Assembly (NCBI RefSeq): GCF_005771675.1
Contig: NZ_VAJM01000009.1
Span: 227,467-291,466 of the forward strand
DNA from: Hymenobacter jeollabukensis
GTDB taxonomy: Bacteria > Bacteroidota > Bacteroidia > Cytophagales > Hymenobacteraceae
Reading direction: 5' to 3'
DNA length: 64,000 nt
Of the stretch, positions 31,640 to 40,750 are shown in pieces. How positions within the stretch are numbered: position 1 is the stretch's first letter; every line of letters begins with the position of its first letter. The translations under genes and the position numbers were made by a program. The notes beneath the pieces are model-generated. The model had not been told where the DNA came from, ran no database searches, and was given only the letters and a program-made list of their open reading frames with translations.

Positions 31640-32719
31640 CTACACCCGGCTCCCGCGGGCCCGCAGCAGCATATCGGCCAGCACCAGCGCCGTCATGGCA
31701 TCCACGATGGGCACGGCGCGGGGCAGCACGCAGGGGTCGTGGCGGCCTCGGCCGGCCAGCTCGATGGGCTGACCCTGGTCGTCGATGGTTTGCTGGGGCT
31801 GCAGAATGGTGGCCACGGGCTTGAAGGCCACGCGGAAGTAGATGTCCTGCCCATTGGAGATGCCGCCCTGAATGCCGCCGGAGTGGTTGGTACGGGTGCG
31901 CACCTGCCCGGCCTCGTCGGTATAAAAAGCGTCGTTGTGCTCCGAGCCGAACAGCAAGGTGCCCGCGAAGCCCGAACCGTACTCGAAGCCCTTCACGGCG
32001 TTGATGCTCAGCATGGCCTTGCCCAATTCCGCGTGCAGCTTGTCGAACACCGGCTCGCCCAGGCCGGCGGGCACGCCGCGCACCACGCCTGTTATCAGCC
32101 CGCCCACGGTGTCGTGCCGGTCGCGGGTCTGCCGGATCAGCTGGGCCATGCGCTCGGCCGTGTCGGGGTCGGGGCAGCGCACCAGGTTCGAGTCGATGAG
32201 CGCGAGGTTGAGCTGCTCGTAGCCCACCGGCACGGCCACCGCCCCCACCTGCGACACGTAGCTCTGCACCGTGATGCCGTGCTGGCGCAGAAATGCGGCG
32301 GCTACAGCCCCGGCGGCCACGCGGGCGGCCGTTTCGCGGGCCGAGGAGCGGCCCCCGCCCCGGTAGTCCCGGTGCCCGTATTTCTGGTCGTAGGTGTAGT
32401 CGGCGTGCGAAGGCCGGTAGGCGTGCTGAATGTGCGAGTAGTCGTGGCTGCGCTGGTCCTGGTTGCGAATCAGCAGCGCAATGGGCGTGCCCGTGCTCCG
32501 CCCCTCAAACAGCCCCGACAGCACCTCCACCTCATCGGCCTCGCTGCGCGGCGTGGTCAGCTCCGACTGGCCCGGGCGGCGGCGGTCCAGCGCGTGCTGA
32601 ATGTCGGCCACCTCTACGGCCAGCCCGGCCGGGCAGCCGTCGATAATCACGCCGATGCCGGGGCCGTGCGACTCGCCGAAGGTGCTGATGCGAAACAGGG
32701 TGCCGTAGGAATTGCTCAT
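31640..32719 (-). CDS. aroC: Chorismate synthase
   Basis: AroC converts EPSP to chorismate with reduced FMN, the last shikimate step. The 359 residues match the family length. Signatures are [18 protein letters not shown] near the N-terminus, [37 protein letters not shown] and [14 protein letters not shown]. The ATG at 32719 is chosen because the conserved N-terminus begins there and a promoter element ends five bases upstream. It stands alone on the minus strand. Confidence 0.97.
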   Translation of the reverse strand: MSNSYGTLFRISTFGESHGPGIGVIIDGCPAGLAVEVADIQHALDRRRPGQSELTTPRSEADEVEVLSGLFEGRSTGTPIALLIRNQDQRSHDYSHIQHAYRPSHADYTYDQKYGHRDYRGGGRSSARETAARVAAGAVAAAFLRQHGITVQSYVSQVGAVAVPVGYEQLNLALIDSNLVRCPDPDTAERMAQLIRQTRDRHDTVGGLITGVVRGVPAGLGEPVFDKLHAELGKAMLSINAVKGFEYGSGFAGTLLFGSEHNDAFYTDEAGQVRTRTNHSGGIQGGISNGQDIYFRVAFKPVATILQPQQTIDDQGQPIELAGRGRHDPCVLPRAVPIVDAMTALVLADMLLRARGSRV

Positions 32720-32723
32720 GGGG

Positions 32724-32732
32724 GCAAAGGTA
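32724..32732 (-). promoter_or_regulatory. -7 element directly before aroC
   Basis: On the minus strand TACCTTTGCCCCCATG runs from the -7 element into the start codon, leaving only five bases after TTTG. A leaderless or nearly leaderless mRNA is implied. Confidence 0.6.
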
Positions 32733-32785
32733 GACGGCGGAAAGCCGTGGTGCTGCGCTGACGCGAATGACACAGCTGTACGGCA

Positions 32786-32817
32786 TGTCATTGCTGGGGC
32801 TACGCTTCGCAATGACA
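32786..32817. repeat. Short hairpin repeat upstream of the second DUF2490 gene
   Basis: TGTCATTGC (32786-32794) and GCAATGACA (32809-32817) form a 9-bp stem with a 14-base loop between the divergent aroC and DUF2490 genes. Confidence 0.5.
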
Positions 32818-32877
32818 GCGGGGTGGTCGTCGGCTTTTCCTGGCGTACCTGCGTACTGCCAGGCGTTACCGTTCGCC

Positions 32878-33621
32878 ATGCCCTGCCTTTACCGCTGCCT
32901 GATTCTCGCCTGCCTGCTCGGCCTCAGCCAGCGCGCCCGCGCCCAAACCAGCCCGCCGCCCCGCCGGCTGGACCGCGCCTTCCAGACCTGGTACAACTAC
33001 ACCGGCGACCATCAGCTCACCGACTTCTGGGGTCTGCACACCGAAGCCCAGCTGCGCCGCGCCGATTTGCTGCCCCGGCGCCAGCAGCTGCTGCTGCGCC
33101 TGGGCCTGAATCAGCACTGGTCGGATAAGCTGCAGACGGCGGCCGGCTACACGTTCCTGCGCACGTATCCCTACGGCGAGTACCCCGAAGGCCACAGCTG
33201 GGAGCACCGCGGCTACGAGGAAGTGCAGCTGGCCGACACGCTGGGGCGCCTGGCATTGGGCCACCGCTTCCGCCTGGAGCAGCGCTGGATTCGGGGCGCA
33301 GGCGAAGCCGGTCCGACGTTCAGCAACCGCGCCCGGTACCAGTTCAGCGCCCAGCTGCCCCTGCAAGGCCGCCGCGTCGACCCCAAGGAGTGGTACCTGA
33401 CTGCCTACGATGAACTGTTCGTGGGCTTCGGGCGGAATGTGGACCAGTCTTTCAATCAGAACCGCCTCTACGCCGCCCTGGGCCGGCAATTCACCAAAGC
33501 CGGCAGCGCCGAGCTGGGCTACATGTACCACGTGAAGGCCCACGGCGACGGCCGCACCTTCGAGCGAAACCACACGCTGTACGTGGCCGTGACCTACGAC
33601 CTGGATTTGCGGCGGAAATAG
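32878..33621 (+). CDS. DUF2490 family protein, second copy
   Basis: 247 residues with a signal peptide ([18 protein letters not shown], cleavage near ARAQ). It shares with the protein at 4538-5317 the blocks [43 protein letters not shown] and [19 protein letters not shown]. It is a predicted small outer-membrane barrel of unknown function. The ATG at 32878 is chosen because the longer frame translates the upstream hairpin repeat. Confidence 0.85.
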   Translation: MPCLYRCLILACLLGLSQRARAQTSPPPRRLDRAFQTWYNYTGDHQLTDFWGLHTEAQLRRADLLPRRQQLLLRLGLNQHWSDKLQTAAGYTFLRTYPYGEYPEGHSWEHRGYEEVQLADTLGRLALGHRFRLEQRWIRGAGEAGPTFSNRARYQFSAQLPLQGRRVDPKEWYLTAYDELFVGFGRNVDQSFNQNRLYAALGRQFTKAGSAELGYMYHVKAHGDGRTFERNHTLYVAVTYDLDLRRK

Positions 33622-33713
33622 CGCGAGCTTTATAGTTCGCGTATCGTTACTGACGGCCGCACGACAATCGTTCAGGCGTGTTGTTCAACGAAACGCGAAC
33701 TGAAAGTTCGCGC
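33621..33713. repeat. Palindromic element between convergent genes (AGTTCGCG family)
   Basis: The arms 33621-33642 and 33693-33713 are nearly perfect inverted copies (GCGCGAGCTTTATAGTTCGCG against ACGCGAACTGAAAGTTCGCG). The left arm starts at the DUF2490 stop and the right arm ends ten bases before the permease stop, the same placement as the element at 7274. Confidence 0.75.
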
Positions 33714-33722
33714 CACAACTCG

Positions 33723-35459
33723 TCAGATAATCAGCCGCACGCCGCCCAGCTCCGAAATCTGGTAGGGAAACTGGTCGCCGGGCGAGCCGATGAACATGAA
33801 GTTCTTCGGAATGCCCCACTCGCGCGACAACTCGTCGATCAGCTCGGGCCCGAACTTGCCTTGCCGGGTCACGAATTCCACCTCGATCTGCTCATAGGCG
33901 CGGTCGAGCACGCGCACGTCGTTGAGCAGCTCGGGCGCTACTTGCTCCCCCTCGCGCAGCAGCGTCACGATTTTCAGGCGGGTGGTGAATTCGTTTTCCA
34001 CCACGTAGGTCATCACCTTGTTGAGGTTCGATACGTTGTCGCCCTTGGTAAAAAACACGAATTCCTGCTGGTTCAGCTCGCGCAGCAGGCGGCGCACCGT
34101 GAGCCGTCCGTAGCGCGACCAGCTGCCGTACCGCTCCGAGAGGCGCTGAATGCCGTGCAGCAGCAGCTTCAGAATGGCCACCCGCTCCAGCATCACCACC
34201 ACCAGCAGCATGGTGGGCACGAAATACTGCAGGAAGGTCACGAGGTGGGCGGGGTGCAGCTTGATGTTGCCGAACAGCCCCACCACCACGCCCAGCAGGG
34301 CCAGCACCACCGTCGGGATGGTGGCGTAGACGGGCCGGGGCAGGCGCCGCCGCTTGCCCTTCAGCAGGAAGTTGCCGATGGCGAAGAAGGCCATGACCGA
34401 GAGAAAGGAAATGGTGTAGACGCCCGCCAGCGGCCCGAGCTGCCCGCGCGTGATGAGCAGGATGCTGATGCAGAGCGCGAAGAAGCTGATGAGGATGATG
34501 TAGTTGCTGCCGCGGCGGTTTTCCTTCAGAAAGCTCTGCGGCCAGATGCGGTCCAGGGCCATGCGCTTCATCAGCCCGCTCACGCCCACGAAGGACGTGA
34601 GCACGGCCCCGCTGAGCACGGCCACCGCGTCGATGGAAATGAGCGCGGCCAGCCAGCGGCCCCCGGCCACCTGGCCGAGGTAGGAGAGGAGCGTTTCGGT
34701 GTGCTGGCCCACCGTCAGCAGCGGCAGCACGCCCACGGCCAGCAGGGCCAGCACTGGGTTGAAGAAGCTCACCACCACCCACATGTTGCGCAGCGTCTTC
34801 TGAAACACGCCCGGCGCCTGCTCCTCCACGAAGTTGGCCGAGCTTTCGAAGCCCGAAATGCCCAGCATGGCCGCGCTGAAGCCGTAGAACAGCGCCGTGC
34901 CCAGGCTGCCGTGCAGCGGCGCCCGGAAGTTGAGGTGGAGCGTATCTAGGCCGTGCGTGACCAGGTACCAGGTGGCGGCGCCCACCAGCAGCACCAGCGT
35001 GGCCAGGTGCACCAGGAAAATCACCACCGCCACCTTCGCCGACTCCGACATGCCCAGCAGCGTGAGCACCAGGAACAGCCCGAGCAGCCCCATGGTAGCC
35101 GGCAGCACCGGCAGCGGCTCCCAGAGCGTGTGCAGGTAGTGCATGGCCTCGCTGGCCGAAATAACCGCCGTGGCCATGTAGGAGAGGATGGTGAGGGCCG
35201 CCGCCAGCGAGGCGTTGCTTTTGCTGGTGGTATTCAGCAGCACGTTGTAGGCCCCGCCGTTGAGGGGCAGGGCGCCCACCACCTCACCGTAGATTTTGCG
35301 GAACAGAAACAGCACCGCCGCCACCAGCAGCAGCGCCAGCCAGGCATACTGCCCGGCGTAGGTAATGGCCAGGGCCGACACGTAGAGGCACGACGAGGAA
35401 ATGTCGTTGCCGCAGATGGCAGTGGCTTCCAGCTCATTCAGCTTGGTATGCGTGCTCAT
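33723..35459 (-). CDS. APC-superfamily amino acid permease with C-terminal cytoplasmic domain
   Basis: 578 residues. The first 430 or so residues hold about 12 membrane segments with APC features: NDISSSCLYVSALAITYAG, LPLNGGAYNVLLNTTSKS (the GG motif of helix 2) and ISGFESSANFVEEQAPG in helix 6. The last 150 residues are soluble (FVFFTKGDNVSNLNKVM to the C-terminus) and resemble a universal-stress-like or regulatory domain. The substrate, probably an amino acid, cannot be read. The ATG at 35459 is preferred to 35498 because the conserved N-terminus starts there. Confidence 0.9.
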   Translation of the reverse strand: MSTHTKLNELEATAICGNDISSSCLYVSALAITYAGQYAWLALLLVAAVLFLFRKIYGEVVGALPLNGGAYNVLLNTTSKSNASLAAALTILSYMATAVISASEAMHYLHTLWEPLPVLPATMGLLGLFLVLTLLGMSESAKVAVVIFLVHLATLVLLVGAATWYLVTHGLDTLHLNFRAPLHGSLGTALFYGFSAAMLGISGFESSANFVEEQAPGVFQKTLRNMWVVVSFFNPVLALLAVGVLPLLTVGQHTETLLSYLGQVAGGRWLAALISIDAVAVLSGAVLTSFVGVSGLMKRMALDRIWPQSFLKENRRGSNYIILISFFALCISILLITRGQLGPLAGVYTISFLSVMAFFAIGNFLLKGKRRRLPRPVYATIPTVVLALLGVVVGLFGNIKLHPAHLVTFLQYFVPTMLLVVVMLERVAILKLLLHGIQRLSERYGSWSRYGRLTVRRLLRELNQQEFVFFTKGDNVSNLNKVMTYVVENEFTTRLKIVTLLREGEQVAPELLNDVRVLDRAYEQIEVEFVTRQGKFGPELIDELSREWGIPKNFMFIGSPGDQFPYQISELGGVRLII

Positions 35460-35602
35460 GGGAGAGGAAAGCGAAAAGGAGGGAAGCAGGCGGCGCATAG
35501 CCTACGCGCTGCCGGGCCAAAAAGATGAAGATATTCCGCCAATAACCCCGCAACTACCCCAGGCCCGACCCCGCAAACGCCCGCCAAGCATCCCGAATCG
35601 TT

Positions 35603-35610
35603 TATCTTTG
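35603..35610 (+). promoter_or_regulatory. -7 promoter element for the acyl-CoA dehydrogenase gene
   Basis: TATCTTTG is an exact match, 28 bases before the ATG at 35638. Confidence 0.7.
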
Positions 35611-35637
35611 AGCTTCCCATCCCAACTCATCCCACGC

Positions 35638-36870
35638 ATGTCTTCCGAAACCGACGTCCTCTCGCCCAAGGCCCAGGTGCAGCGCAACAAAGGCTCCCTG
35701 AACGCCGCCGGGTTCACCGATTACTACGACATCGACGACCTGCTCACCGAAGAGCACAAGCTCATCCGCCAGAGCATCCGTGACTTCGTTAAGAAGGAAA
35801 TCAGCCCCAACATCGAGAAGTGGGCCCAGCAGGCGCACTTCCCCTCCGAAATCGTGCGCAAGTTCGGCGAAGTGGGCGCCTTCGGCCCCACCATCCCCAC
35901 CGAGTACGGCGGCGGCGGGCTCGACTACATCAGCTACGGCCTGATCATGCAGGAAATCGAGCGCGGCGACTCCGGCATGCGCTCCACCGCCTCGGTGCAA
36001 GGCTCCTTGGTGATGTACCCCATCTACCAGTACGGCTCGGAGGAGCAGCGCCGCAAGTACCTGCCCAAGCTGGCCTCCGGCGAGTGGCTGGGCTGCTTCG
36101 GCCTCACCGAGCCTGACCACGGCTCGAACCCTGGTGGCATGACCACCACCATCAAGGACATGGGCGACTACTACCTGCTCAACGGCGCCAAGCTGTGGAT
36201 CAGCAACTCGCCCCAGAGTCAGGTGGCCGTGGTGTGGGCCAAGGACGACAACGGCCGCATCAAGGGCGTCATCGTGGAGAAAGGCATGGAAGGCTTCACC
36301 GCCCCCGAAATCCACAACAAGTGGAGCCTGCGCGCCAGCATCACCGGCGAGCTGGTGTTCGACAACGTGAAGGTGCCCAAGGAAAACCTGCTGCCCAACG
36401 TGGAAGGCCTCAAAGGCCCGCTCGGCTGCCTCGACTCGGCCCGCTACGGCATTGCCTGGGGCGCCATCGGCGTGGCCATCGACTGCTACGAGTCGGCCCT
36501 GAAATACTCGCTGGAGCGGGAGCAGTTCGGCAAGCCCATTGCCTCGTTCCAGCTGCAGCAGAAGAAGCTGGCCGAAATGATTACCGAAATTACCAAGGCC
36601 CAGCTGATGGTGTGGCGCCTGGGCATGCTCAAGAACGCCGGCAAAGCCACCTCGGCCCAGATTTCGATGGCCAAGCGCAACTCGGTGGAAATTGCCCTGC
36701 ACATTGCCCGCGAAGCCCGCCAGATCCACGGCGGCATGGGCATCACCGGCGAGTACCCCATCATGCGCCACATGATGAACTTGGAGTCGGTCATCACCTA
36801 CGAAGGCACCCACGACATCCACCTGCTCATCACCGGGGCCGATATTACGGGCATCCAGGCGTTCAAGTAA
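35638..36870 (+). CDS. Acyl-CoA dehydrogenase, glutaryl-CoA dehydrogenase type
   Basis: 410 residues; FAD-dependent flavoprotein. MRSTASVQGSLVMYPIYQYG and LGCFGLTEPDHGSNPGGM are close in pattern to glutaryl-CoA dehydrogenases. The catalytic glutamate lies in ITYEGTHDIHLLITG near residue 390. GCDH oxidises and decarboxylates glutaryl-CoA to crotonyl-CoA in lysine and tryptophan breakdown. No other pathway gene is nearby, so the exact substrate is inferred from motifs. It has its own promoter and terminator. Confidence 0.92.
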   Translation: MSSETDVLSPKAQVQRNKGSLNAAGFTDYYDIDDLLTEEHKLIRQSIRDFVKKEISPNIEKWAQQAHFPSEIVRKFGEVGAFGPTIPTEYGGGGLDYISYGLIMQEIERGDSGMRSTASVQGSLVMYPIYQYGSEEQRRKYLPKLASGEWLGCFGLTEPDHGSNPGGMTTTIKDMGDYYLLNGAKLWISNSPQSQVAVVWAKDDNGRIKGVIVEKGMEGFTAPEIHNKWSLRASITGELVFDNVKVPKENLLPNVEGLKGPLGCLDSARYGIAWGAIGVAIDCYESALKYSLEREQFGKPIASFQLQQKKLAEMITEITKAQLMVWRLGMLKNAGKATSAQISMAKRNSVEIALHIAREARQIHGGMGITGEYPIMRHMMNLESVITYEGTHDIHLLITGADITGIQAFK

Positions 36871-36888
36871 GCCTTTTGTCGCAGCCTG

Positions 36889-36930
36889 AAAACGGCCGCC
36901 TCCCTGTCAGGGAGGCGGCCGTTTTCGTTT
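36889..36930 (+). terminator. Terminator of the acyl-CoA dehydrogenase gene
   Basis: A 16-bp perfect stem (AACGGCCGCCTCCCTG with its complement) and a one-base loop is followed by TTCGTTTCTT. Confidence 0.9.
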
Positions 36931-36939
36931 CTTGTGCTC

Positions 36940-37293
36940 ATGAACCAGGAAACCGTCCGCTACCTGATCAACTACTACCCTCAGCTGATGACGGCGGCTG
37001 AACGGCGGCTGCAAACCCACGTTGTTTCCACGCAAAAGCTGGCGGCGGTGGCCCGGCCCGAGTCCCGGCCGCGCTTCCGGCAGTGGATGGAGGAGCGCGA
37101 CTTGCTGGTCCACGACGAGGCACTGCTGAGTCGCCTTGCCAACGGCCCCGACGCGTTTTTTCAAGCCACGGCCGAGCGCATATACCGGGAGCACGGCGGG
37201 GAGCTGCTGCTCAACAACTGCCCGCATTGCGGCCGCATGGCCCGTACGCCGCAGGCCCGGCAGTGCCGCCACTGCGGCCACAACTGGCACTGA
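36940..37293 (+). CDS. Hypothetical protein with C-terminal zinc ribbon
   Basis: A 117-residue protein. The first 85 residues are helical (TVRYLINYYPQLMTAAERR, RQWMEERDLL). The C-terminus has CPHCGRMARTPQARQCRHCG, two CxxC knuckles of a zinc ribbon. No further family was recognised. The ATG at 36940 lies ten bases past the terminator of the previous gene; GTG at 36934 is an alternative. Confidence 0.75.
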   Translation: MNQETVRYLINYYPQLMTAAERRLQTHVVSTQKLAAVARPESRPRFRQWMEERDLLVHDEALLSRLANGPDAFFQATAERIYREHGGELLLNNCPHCGRMARTPQARQCRHCGHNWH

Positions 37294-37297
37294 GCGG

Positions 37298-37304
37298 TAT
37301 CTTG
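37298..37304 (+). promoter_or_regulatory. -7-like element touching the next start codon
   Basis: TATCTTG (then CGGCCCA and ATG) resembles TAnnTTTG shortened by one T. Only seven bases separate it from the start at 37312, a layout like that of aroC and batD. Confidence 0.4.
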
Positions 37305-37311
37305 CGGCCCA

Positions 37312-37803
37312 ATGGGAGCTAGCTGTGAACTAAGACGCATCAGCGCCGCCGATGGCCTGTTTTTTCTGCAGAATCCGCGGGCCCTGGCCCGGCAGGTGAA
37401 AGCCGAATCCGAGCAGCACTACGCCGATTTACAACGCCTGGGCTATGCGGCCCAGCAGGCGAATCATGCGCCCGATCCAAACGTGCGCTATTACGACTGG
37501 ATTGTCTTAGTGGCGCAGACAGCGGGCAGCAACGCCGCCTGGCAGCTTCTGGTTGAGGAAAGCCACGTAGTCGGTGAGCTGGAAGAACAATGCCTGATGG
37601 AGTGCGAAGCCCGGCTGCTGCTGCCCGCTCAGGTACGGGCGCTGACCATAGCCATGCGCAGTGCCAGCCAGCCGGCCGAGCTGTACCCCGATCAGGCGGA
37701 AGATACGCTTGCTGAATTGCAGCAATTGCAGAATGACTTCAACCGCTTTCTGCGGGCAACAACTGACACGGGCCAGGCTCTGTTGCTGCTCACGGGCCCC
37801 TGA
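37312..37803 (+). CDS. Hypothetical protein, possibly DUF1877-like
   Basis: A soluble protein of 163 residues. It starts MGASCELRRIS and ends LRATTDTGQALLLLTGP, with ELYPDQAEDTLAELQQLQ in between. The MG start, the ELYP segment and the hydrophobic C-terminal strand loosely resemble the YfbM/DUF1877 family, but the similarity is too weak to assert. It is convergent with the next gene, 78 bases away. Confidence 0.65.
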   Translation: MGASCELRRISAADGLFFLQNPRALARQVKAESEQHYADLQRLGYAAQQANHAPDPNVRYYDWIVLVAQTAGSNAAWQLLVEESHVVGELEEQCLMECEARLLLPAQVRALTIAMRSASQPAELYPDQAEDTLAELQQLQNDFNRFLRATTDTGQALLLLTGP

Positions 37804-37881
37804 AGCGACCAGCGGGTTTTTACGGTTTCTTTAAAAGCGCCTGAAAGCCTGAGCATCTGCCGAGCAAACGGGAAAATCGGA

Positions 37882-38922
37882 TTACAGCAGCTCCGTCAAC
37901 TCCCGAACTTCCGCCGCGGCTTGGGCGAAGTCGGGGTGCTCAGTTCCGAAATGCGCCTGCACCCGCTGGCAAAACGCCTGCAGATCAGCGGGGCCGGTGG
38001 TAGTGACCATATCGAGCTTGTCCTGCTCGTAGGTGGACACGAAGGGCCGCGGCGGATCGGGGTTTACGATCCGGGACGCTACCCAGTCGGCCCAGGTGCC
38101 TTCGGGGGTAAGCTCGACGAGCAGGGCCAGCAGGGTAACCTGGGCGGATTGGTAGAGTACCAGCGCCTCTTCTTCGGAAAGGCTGATTCCCCGGTCAGGG
38201 GGCAAGCCGATCAGGCGCTGAAACAGGGGCAGGCGGGCACTGGCCTGCGTGAAACTCAGGCTCGGCAGACCGTGCACCAGGCCGTGGTCGGAAATATACG
38301 GGAGGTGGTCGATCAGGCTGACGGCGAGCAGCAGGAGCTGGGCCAGCTCGGGCGAAACCGACTCGAAGGGCGCCGATGCAGGAGTACCGGGGGCTGGGCG
38401 GGGCGCCATGCCCGAGCGGACGGTATGGCCAAGACGGGCAAACAAACCCTGCAGCGCCAGCTGCCGCAGGTGCAGCTCTTCCGTCAAGGAGCTGTTCTTG
38501 CTGGTCACGCGCCGGATGAGCTGGAGCGGGGCTTCCAGGCAGTGGCGGCTATTCCGGTACTTCAGCTCCAGGGCGGCTGCCTGCTCGTCCGGGTCATCGT
38601 TGGGGTGCAGGGAGGACGCTATTTTGCCCCAGATAGGCGGGCATTCCAGGGCTAGGCGGGCCACCACCAAGTAGCGGTGCATAGCGGGCAGGTCGGCGCG
38701 CAGCTCCTCCAGCAGTTGGGGAAGCTCGCGCACGTTCCGGCAGCGAACCTGCTCTTCGGCCGTAAAGCCAAATTCCTGATCCAGGATGCGGGGCAGCGGG
38801 TCGTGTGAATTCATCAAGAGCAGGGAAGTGGTGACATGGGCTAAGGTCAGCCCTACTGGTACCGCATCAACCAGAAAGTTGTCATCCGTGGGCAGTTCAT
38901 CGTCGGAGAAAATAGCAGACAT
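37882..38922 (-). CDS. Unrecognised protein, paralogue of 43548-44672
   Basis: 346 residues, no membrane segment, mostly helical and leucine-rich. It shares three blocks with the protein at 43548-44672: HDPLP near the N-terminus; a central LLLLAVSLIDHLPYIS segment ending in LYQSAQVTLLALLVE (there LYQSTQVLAMALVSN); and a C-terminal EVRELTELL (there EMTDLADLL). No known family was recognised. The ATG at 38922 is chosen because the upstream extension translates the terminator palindrome at 38994. Confidence 0.75.
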   Translation of the reverse strand: MSAIFSDDELPTDDNFLVDAVPVGLTLAHVTTSLLLMNSHDPLPRILDQEFGFTAEEQVRCRNVRELPQLLEELRADLPAMHRYLVVARLALECPPIWGKIASSLHPNDDPDEQAAALELKYRNSRHCLEAPLQLIRRVTSKNSSLTEELHLRQLALQGLFARLGHTVRSGMAPRPAPGTPASAPFESVSPELAQLLLLAVSLIDHLPYISDHGLVHGLPSLSFTQASARLPLFQRLIGLPPDRGISLSEEEALVLYQSAQVTLLALLVELTPEGTWADWVASRIVNPDPPRPFVSTYEQDKLDMVTTTGPADLQAFCQRVQAHFGTEHPDFAQAAAEVRELTELL

Positions 38923-38993
38923 ACTAGAGGGAAATAAAGCAAGCAATGCAATTATAGAAGATCCGGCCAACGATTCATCAGGCACGGAAAGAC

Positions 38994-39023
38994 AAAAGGC
39001 CGCTCTGCGCAGAGCGGCCTTTT
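38994..39023 (-). terminator. Terminator of the secreted protein gene
   Basis: A perfect 15-bp palindrome (AAAAGGCCGCTCTGC and complement) lies 47 bases past the stop of the minus-strand gene at 39070. Confidence 0.85.
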
Positions 39024-39069
39024 GCTTGTCGGATTCCGACACGGTCGAACAGGCCCCGCCGGCGAAGAA

Positions 39070-39444
39070 TTACTTCTTCTCCAGGTAGTAAATCGTCTGG
39101 CTGAACACCGTGCTGCCGCCGTTAGCTACGTCGCTGGGCGCGATGTTGACGATGCGCCAGCCCTGCGCGGCGTACTGGTTGACGATGGTCATAGCAGCCT
39201 TGTGTACTTCGGTCATGTTGTTGGCCATCTGCTTGGCCGAGAAGCGGCTGAAATCCACCGCTTTCACTTCTTGCTTGCCGTCGGGTTGTATGGTCACGAT
39301 GCTGGCCTGCGCGTCGAAACCCATCGATACGCGGCTGATAACCATCATGTAGCTGCCGCCGTCGCCCGCGGTAGCTGCGGGCGCCAGATGGCTGAAGCTA
39401 ACCAGACCCAGGATCAGAGCGAACAGGAGTAAACGAATCTTCAT
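39070..39444 (-). CDS. Small secreted protein, DUF4177-like
   Basis: 124 residues with a signal peptide (MKIRLLLFALILGLVSFSHL, cleavage near APA). The mature part ends NQYAAQGWRIVNIAPS and SQTIYYLEKK, which is the layout of DUF4177-type proteins (EGWELV followed by a Y-x-L-K strand). The ATG at 39444 gives the signal peptide. The function is unknown. Confidence 0.75.
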   Translation of the reverse strand: MKIRLLLFALILGLVSFSHLAPAATAGDGGSYMMVISRVSMGFDAQASIVTIQPDGKQEVKAVDFSRFSAKQMANNMTEVHKAAMTIVNQYAAQGWRIVNIAPSDVANGGSTVFSQTIYYLEKK

Positions 39445-39543
39445 GCGGAAAGGGAAAAATTGGGTGAAACAATGCCGCAATATTGCCAATGCCGCGCCGA
39501 ATACAAGCCTTTGCATTGATAGATTTATAAAAAATACTTGTCG

Positions 39544-40005
39544 TTACCGCAGTTCGTCAAACGCGTACTGCGCCGTGCTCCAGAACTCGTCCAGGGCCAC
39601 GATGCGCGGTTTGAAAAAGGAAATCAGCCGGGGCCAGTCGTTGCGGTCGAACATATTCACCGGCGTCAGCTCCTGGTAGATGCGGCTGATGGGCTTGCCG
39701 TACTCGTCGGCGGCGTCGGCGGCCCAGGTCCAGGCTTCGCCGGTGGTTTCTTCCAGCAGGGCCCGCAGCTCCCGAAACTGCTCGAAAAACAACTCGCGCA
39801 GCCCCGCGTCGGGGTGGGTGATGTCGATGCCGACGGTGGCGCGGCGCGTGTCGGCGTGCAGGCGGAAGAACACGTGCTTGAGGCCGGTTTTGTAGTTCAC
39901 CCAGTTGGTGGGCAGGCCTTCCGACGAAGGCACCGGCTGCATGTATTGGCCGAAGGCGGTCCAGAACGCCTGCCGCAGCTGCGCGGCTTCGGTTTTGCTG
40001 TACAT
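39544..40005 (-). CDS. DUF4268 domain protein
   Basis: 153 residues forming one DUF4268 domain: AFWTAFGQYMQPVPSS, WVNYKTGLKHVFFRLHADTR, and DEYGKPISRIYQELTPVNMF. The fold is related to nuclease-like domains of predicted restriction proteins. Stand-alone versions in Bacteroidota have no assigned role. It is transcribed away from the carrier-like gene at 40100. Confidence 0.85.
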   Translation of the reverse strand: MYSKTEAAQLRQAFWTAFGQYMQPVPSSEGLPTNWVNYKTGLKHVFFRLHADTRRATVGIDITHPDAGLRELFFEQFRELRALLEETTGEAWTWAADAADEYGKPISRIYQELTPVNMFDRNDWPRLISFFKPRIVALDEFWSTAQYAFDELR

Positions 40006-40099
40006 CGGGGAAAAGGCTAAGCGGGGCGCGAAGGTATAATGCGCCCTACGAAGTAAGTTGGCCCGACGATATGCTTCACCCGCCGCGTTTGTCTGTGCT

Positions 40100-40705
40100 A
40101 TGGGCCTCGATACCGTTGAGCTGATCTATGAACTCGAAACCTACTTCGGCCTCGCCATTCCCGACCGCGAAGCCGAGCAGATGGGCACCGTGCAGCAGCT
40201 GGCCGACGGCGTCTGCCGGCTGCGCGGCGGCTGCGACGCGGCCACGCCCTCGCCGGTGCGGCAGCACTGCCTCGCCACGCTGAGCCGGGAGCTGCAAGCC
40301 GCGCTGAATCTGGCCAACCCGCCCGCCGGCACCACGCCACTGGCCGAGCTGCTGCCCGCCACGGCCGCGCACTGGCGGCCCCTGCTGGCGCGGCTGGCCG
40401 CCCAACTCGGCTGGGCTCTGCCCCAGTTCACCGACCCCTGGCTGCCGGTGCCGCCGACGTCCTGGCTGGGGTGGCTGTTCTGGCGGGAGCCCCAGCGCTG
40501 GATCGACTGGCGGCAGGCCACGGTGGACGATTTGGTGGACTGGACAGTGGCGCTGAACTACCAGCGCTTCTACCACGGTCCCCATTTGACCCGGGCCTAC
40601 GACGTGCTGCGCGCCGTCTGCGGCCTCGTCAGCGAGAAGTCGGGCGTCGATATCTGGGAAATTCGGCCCCAGGACAGCATCACCAACGACCTGGGTATGG
40701 ATTGA
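40100..40705 (+). CDS. Acyl-carrier-like protein with permuted halves
   Basis: 201 residues. The first 40 (MGLDTVELIYELETYFGLAI and onward) match the part of an acyl carrier protein from the phosphopantetheine loop to the end, with Thr5 where the modified serine would be. The last 30 (SEKSGVDIWEIRPQDSITND, then LGMD) match the part before that loop and stop exactly at LGMD. The 130 residues between are Trp/Pro-rich and not recognised. The two halves are thus in reversed order. Without the serine it probably does not carry a pantetheine arm. The ATG at 40100 is chosen because the ACP-like sequence begins there. Confidence 0.7.
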   Translation: MGLDTVELIYELETYFGLAIPDREAEQMGTVQQLADGVCRLRGGCDAATPSPVRQHCLATLSRELQAALNLANPPAGTTPLAELLPATAAHWRPLLARLAAQLGWALPQFTDPWLPVPPTSWLGWLFWREPQRWIDWRQATVDDLVDWTVALNYQRFYHGPHLTRAYDVLRAVCGLVSEKSGVDIWEIRPQDSITNDLGMD

Positions 40706-40750
40706 CAAGCCCGCTACATTGCTATTTTGCAGCCGCTAAGCCTCCGCCCC

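Noticed and set aside
40690..40740. Nonsense mutation at the ACP-like stop (TGA where TCA would give the Asp-Ser motif)
   Set aside because: The sequence after the stop does not continue as an acyl carrier protein (no VEL helix), so a truncated downstream half is unlikely.
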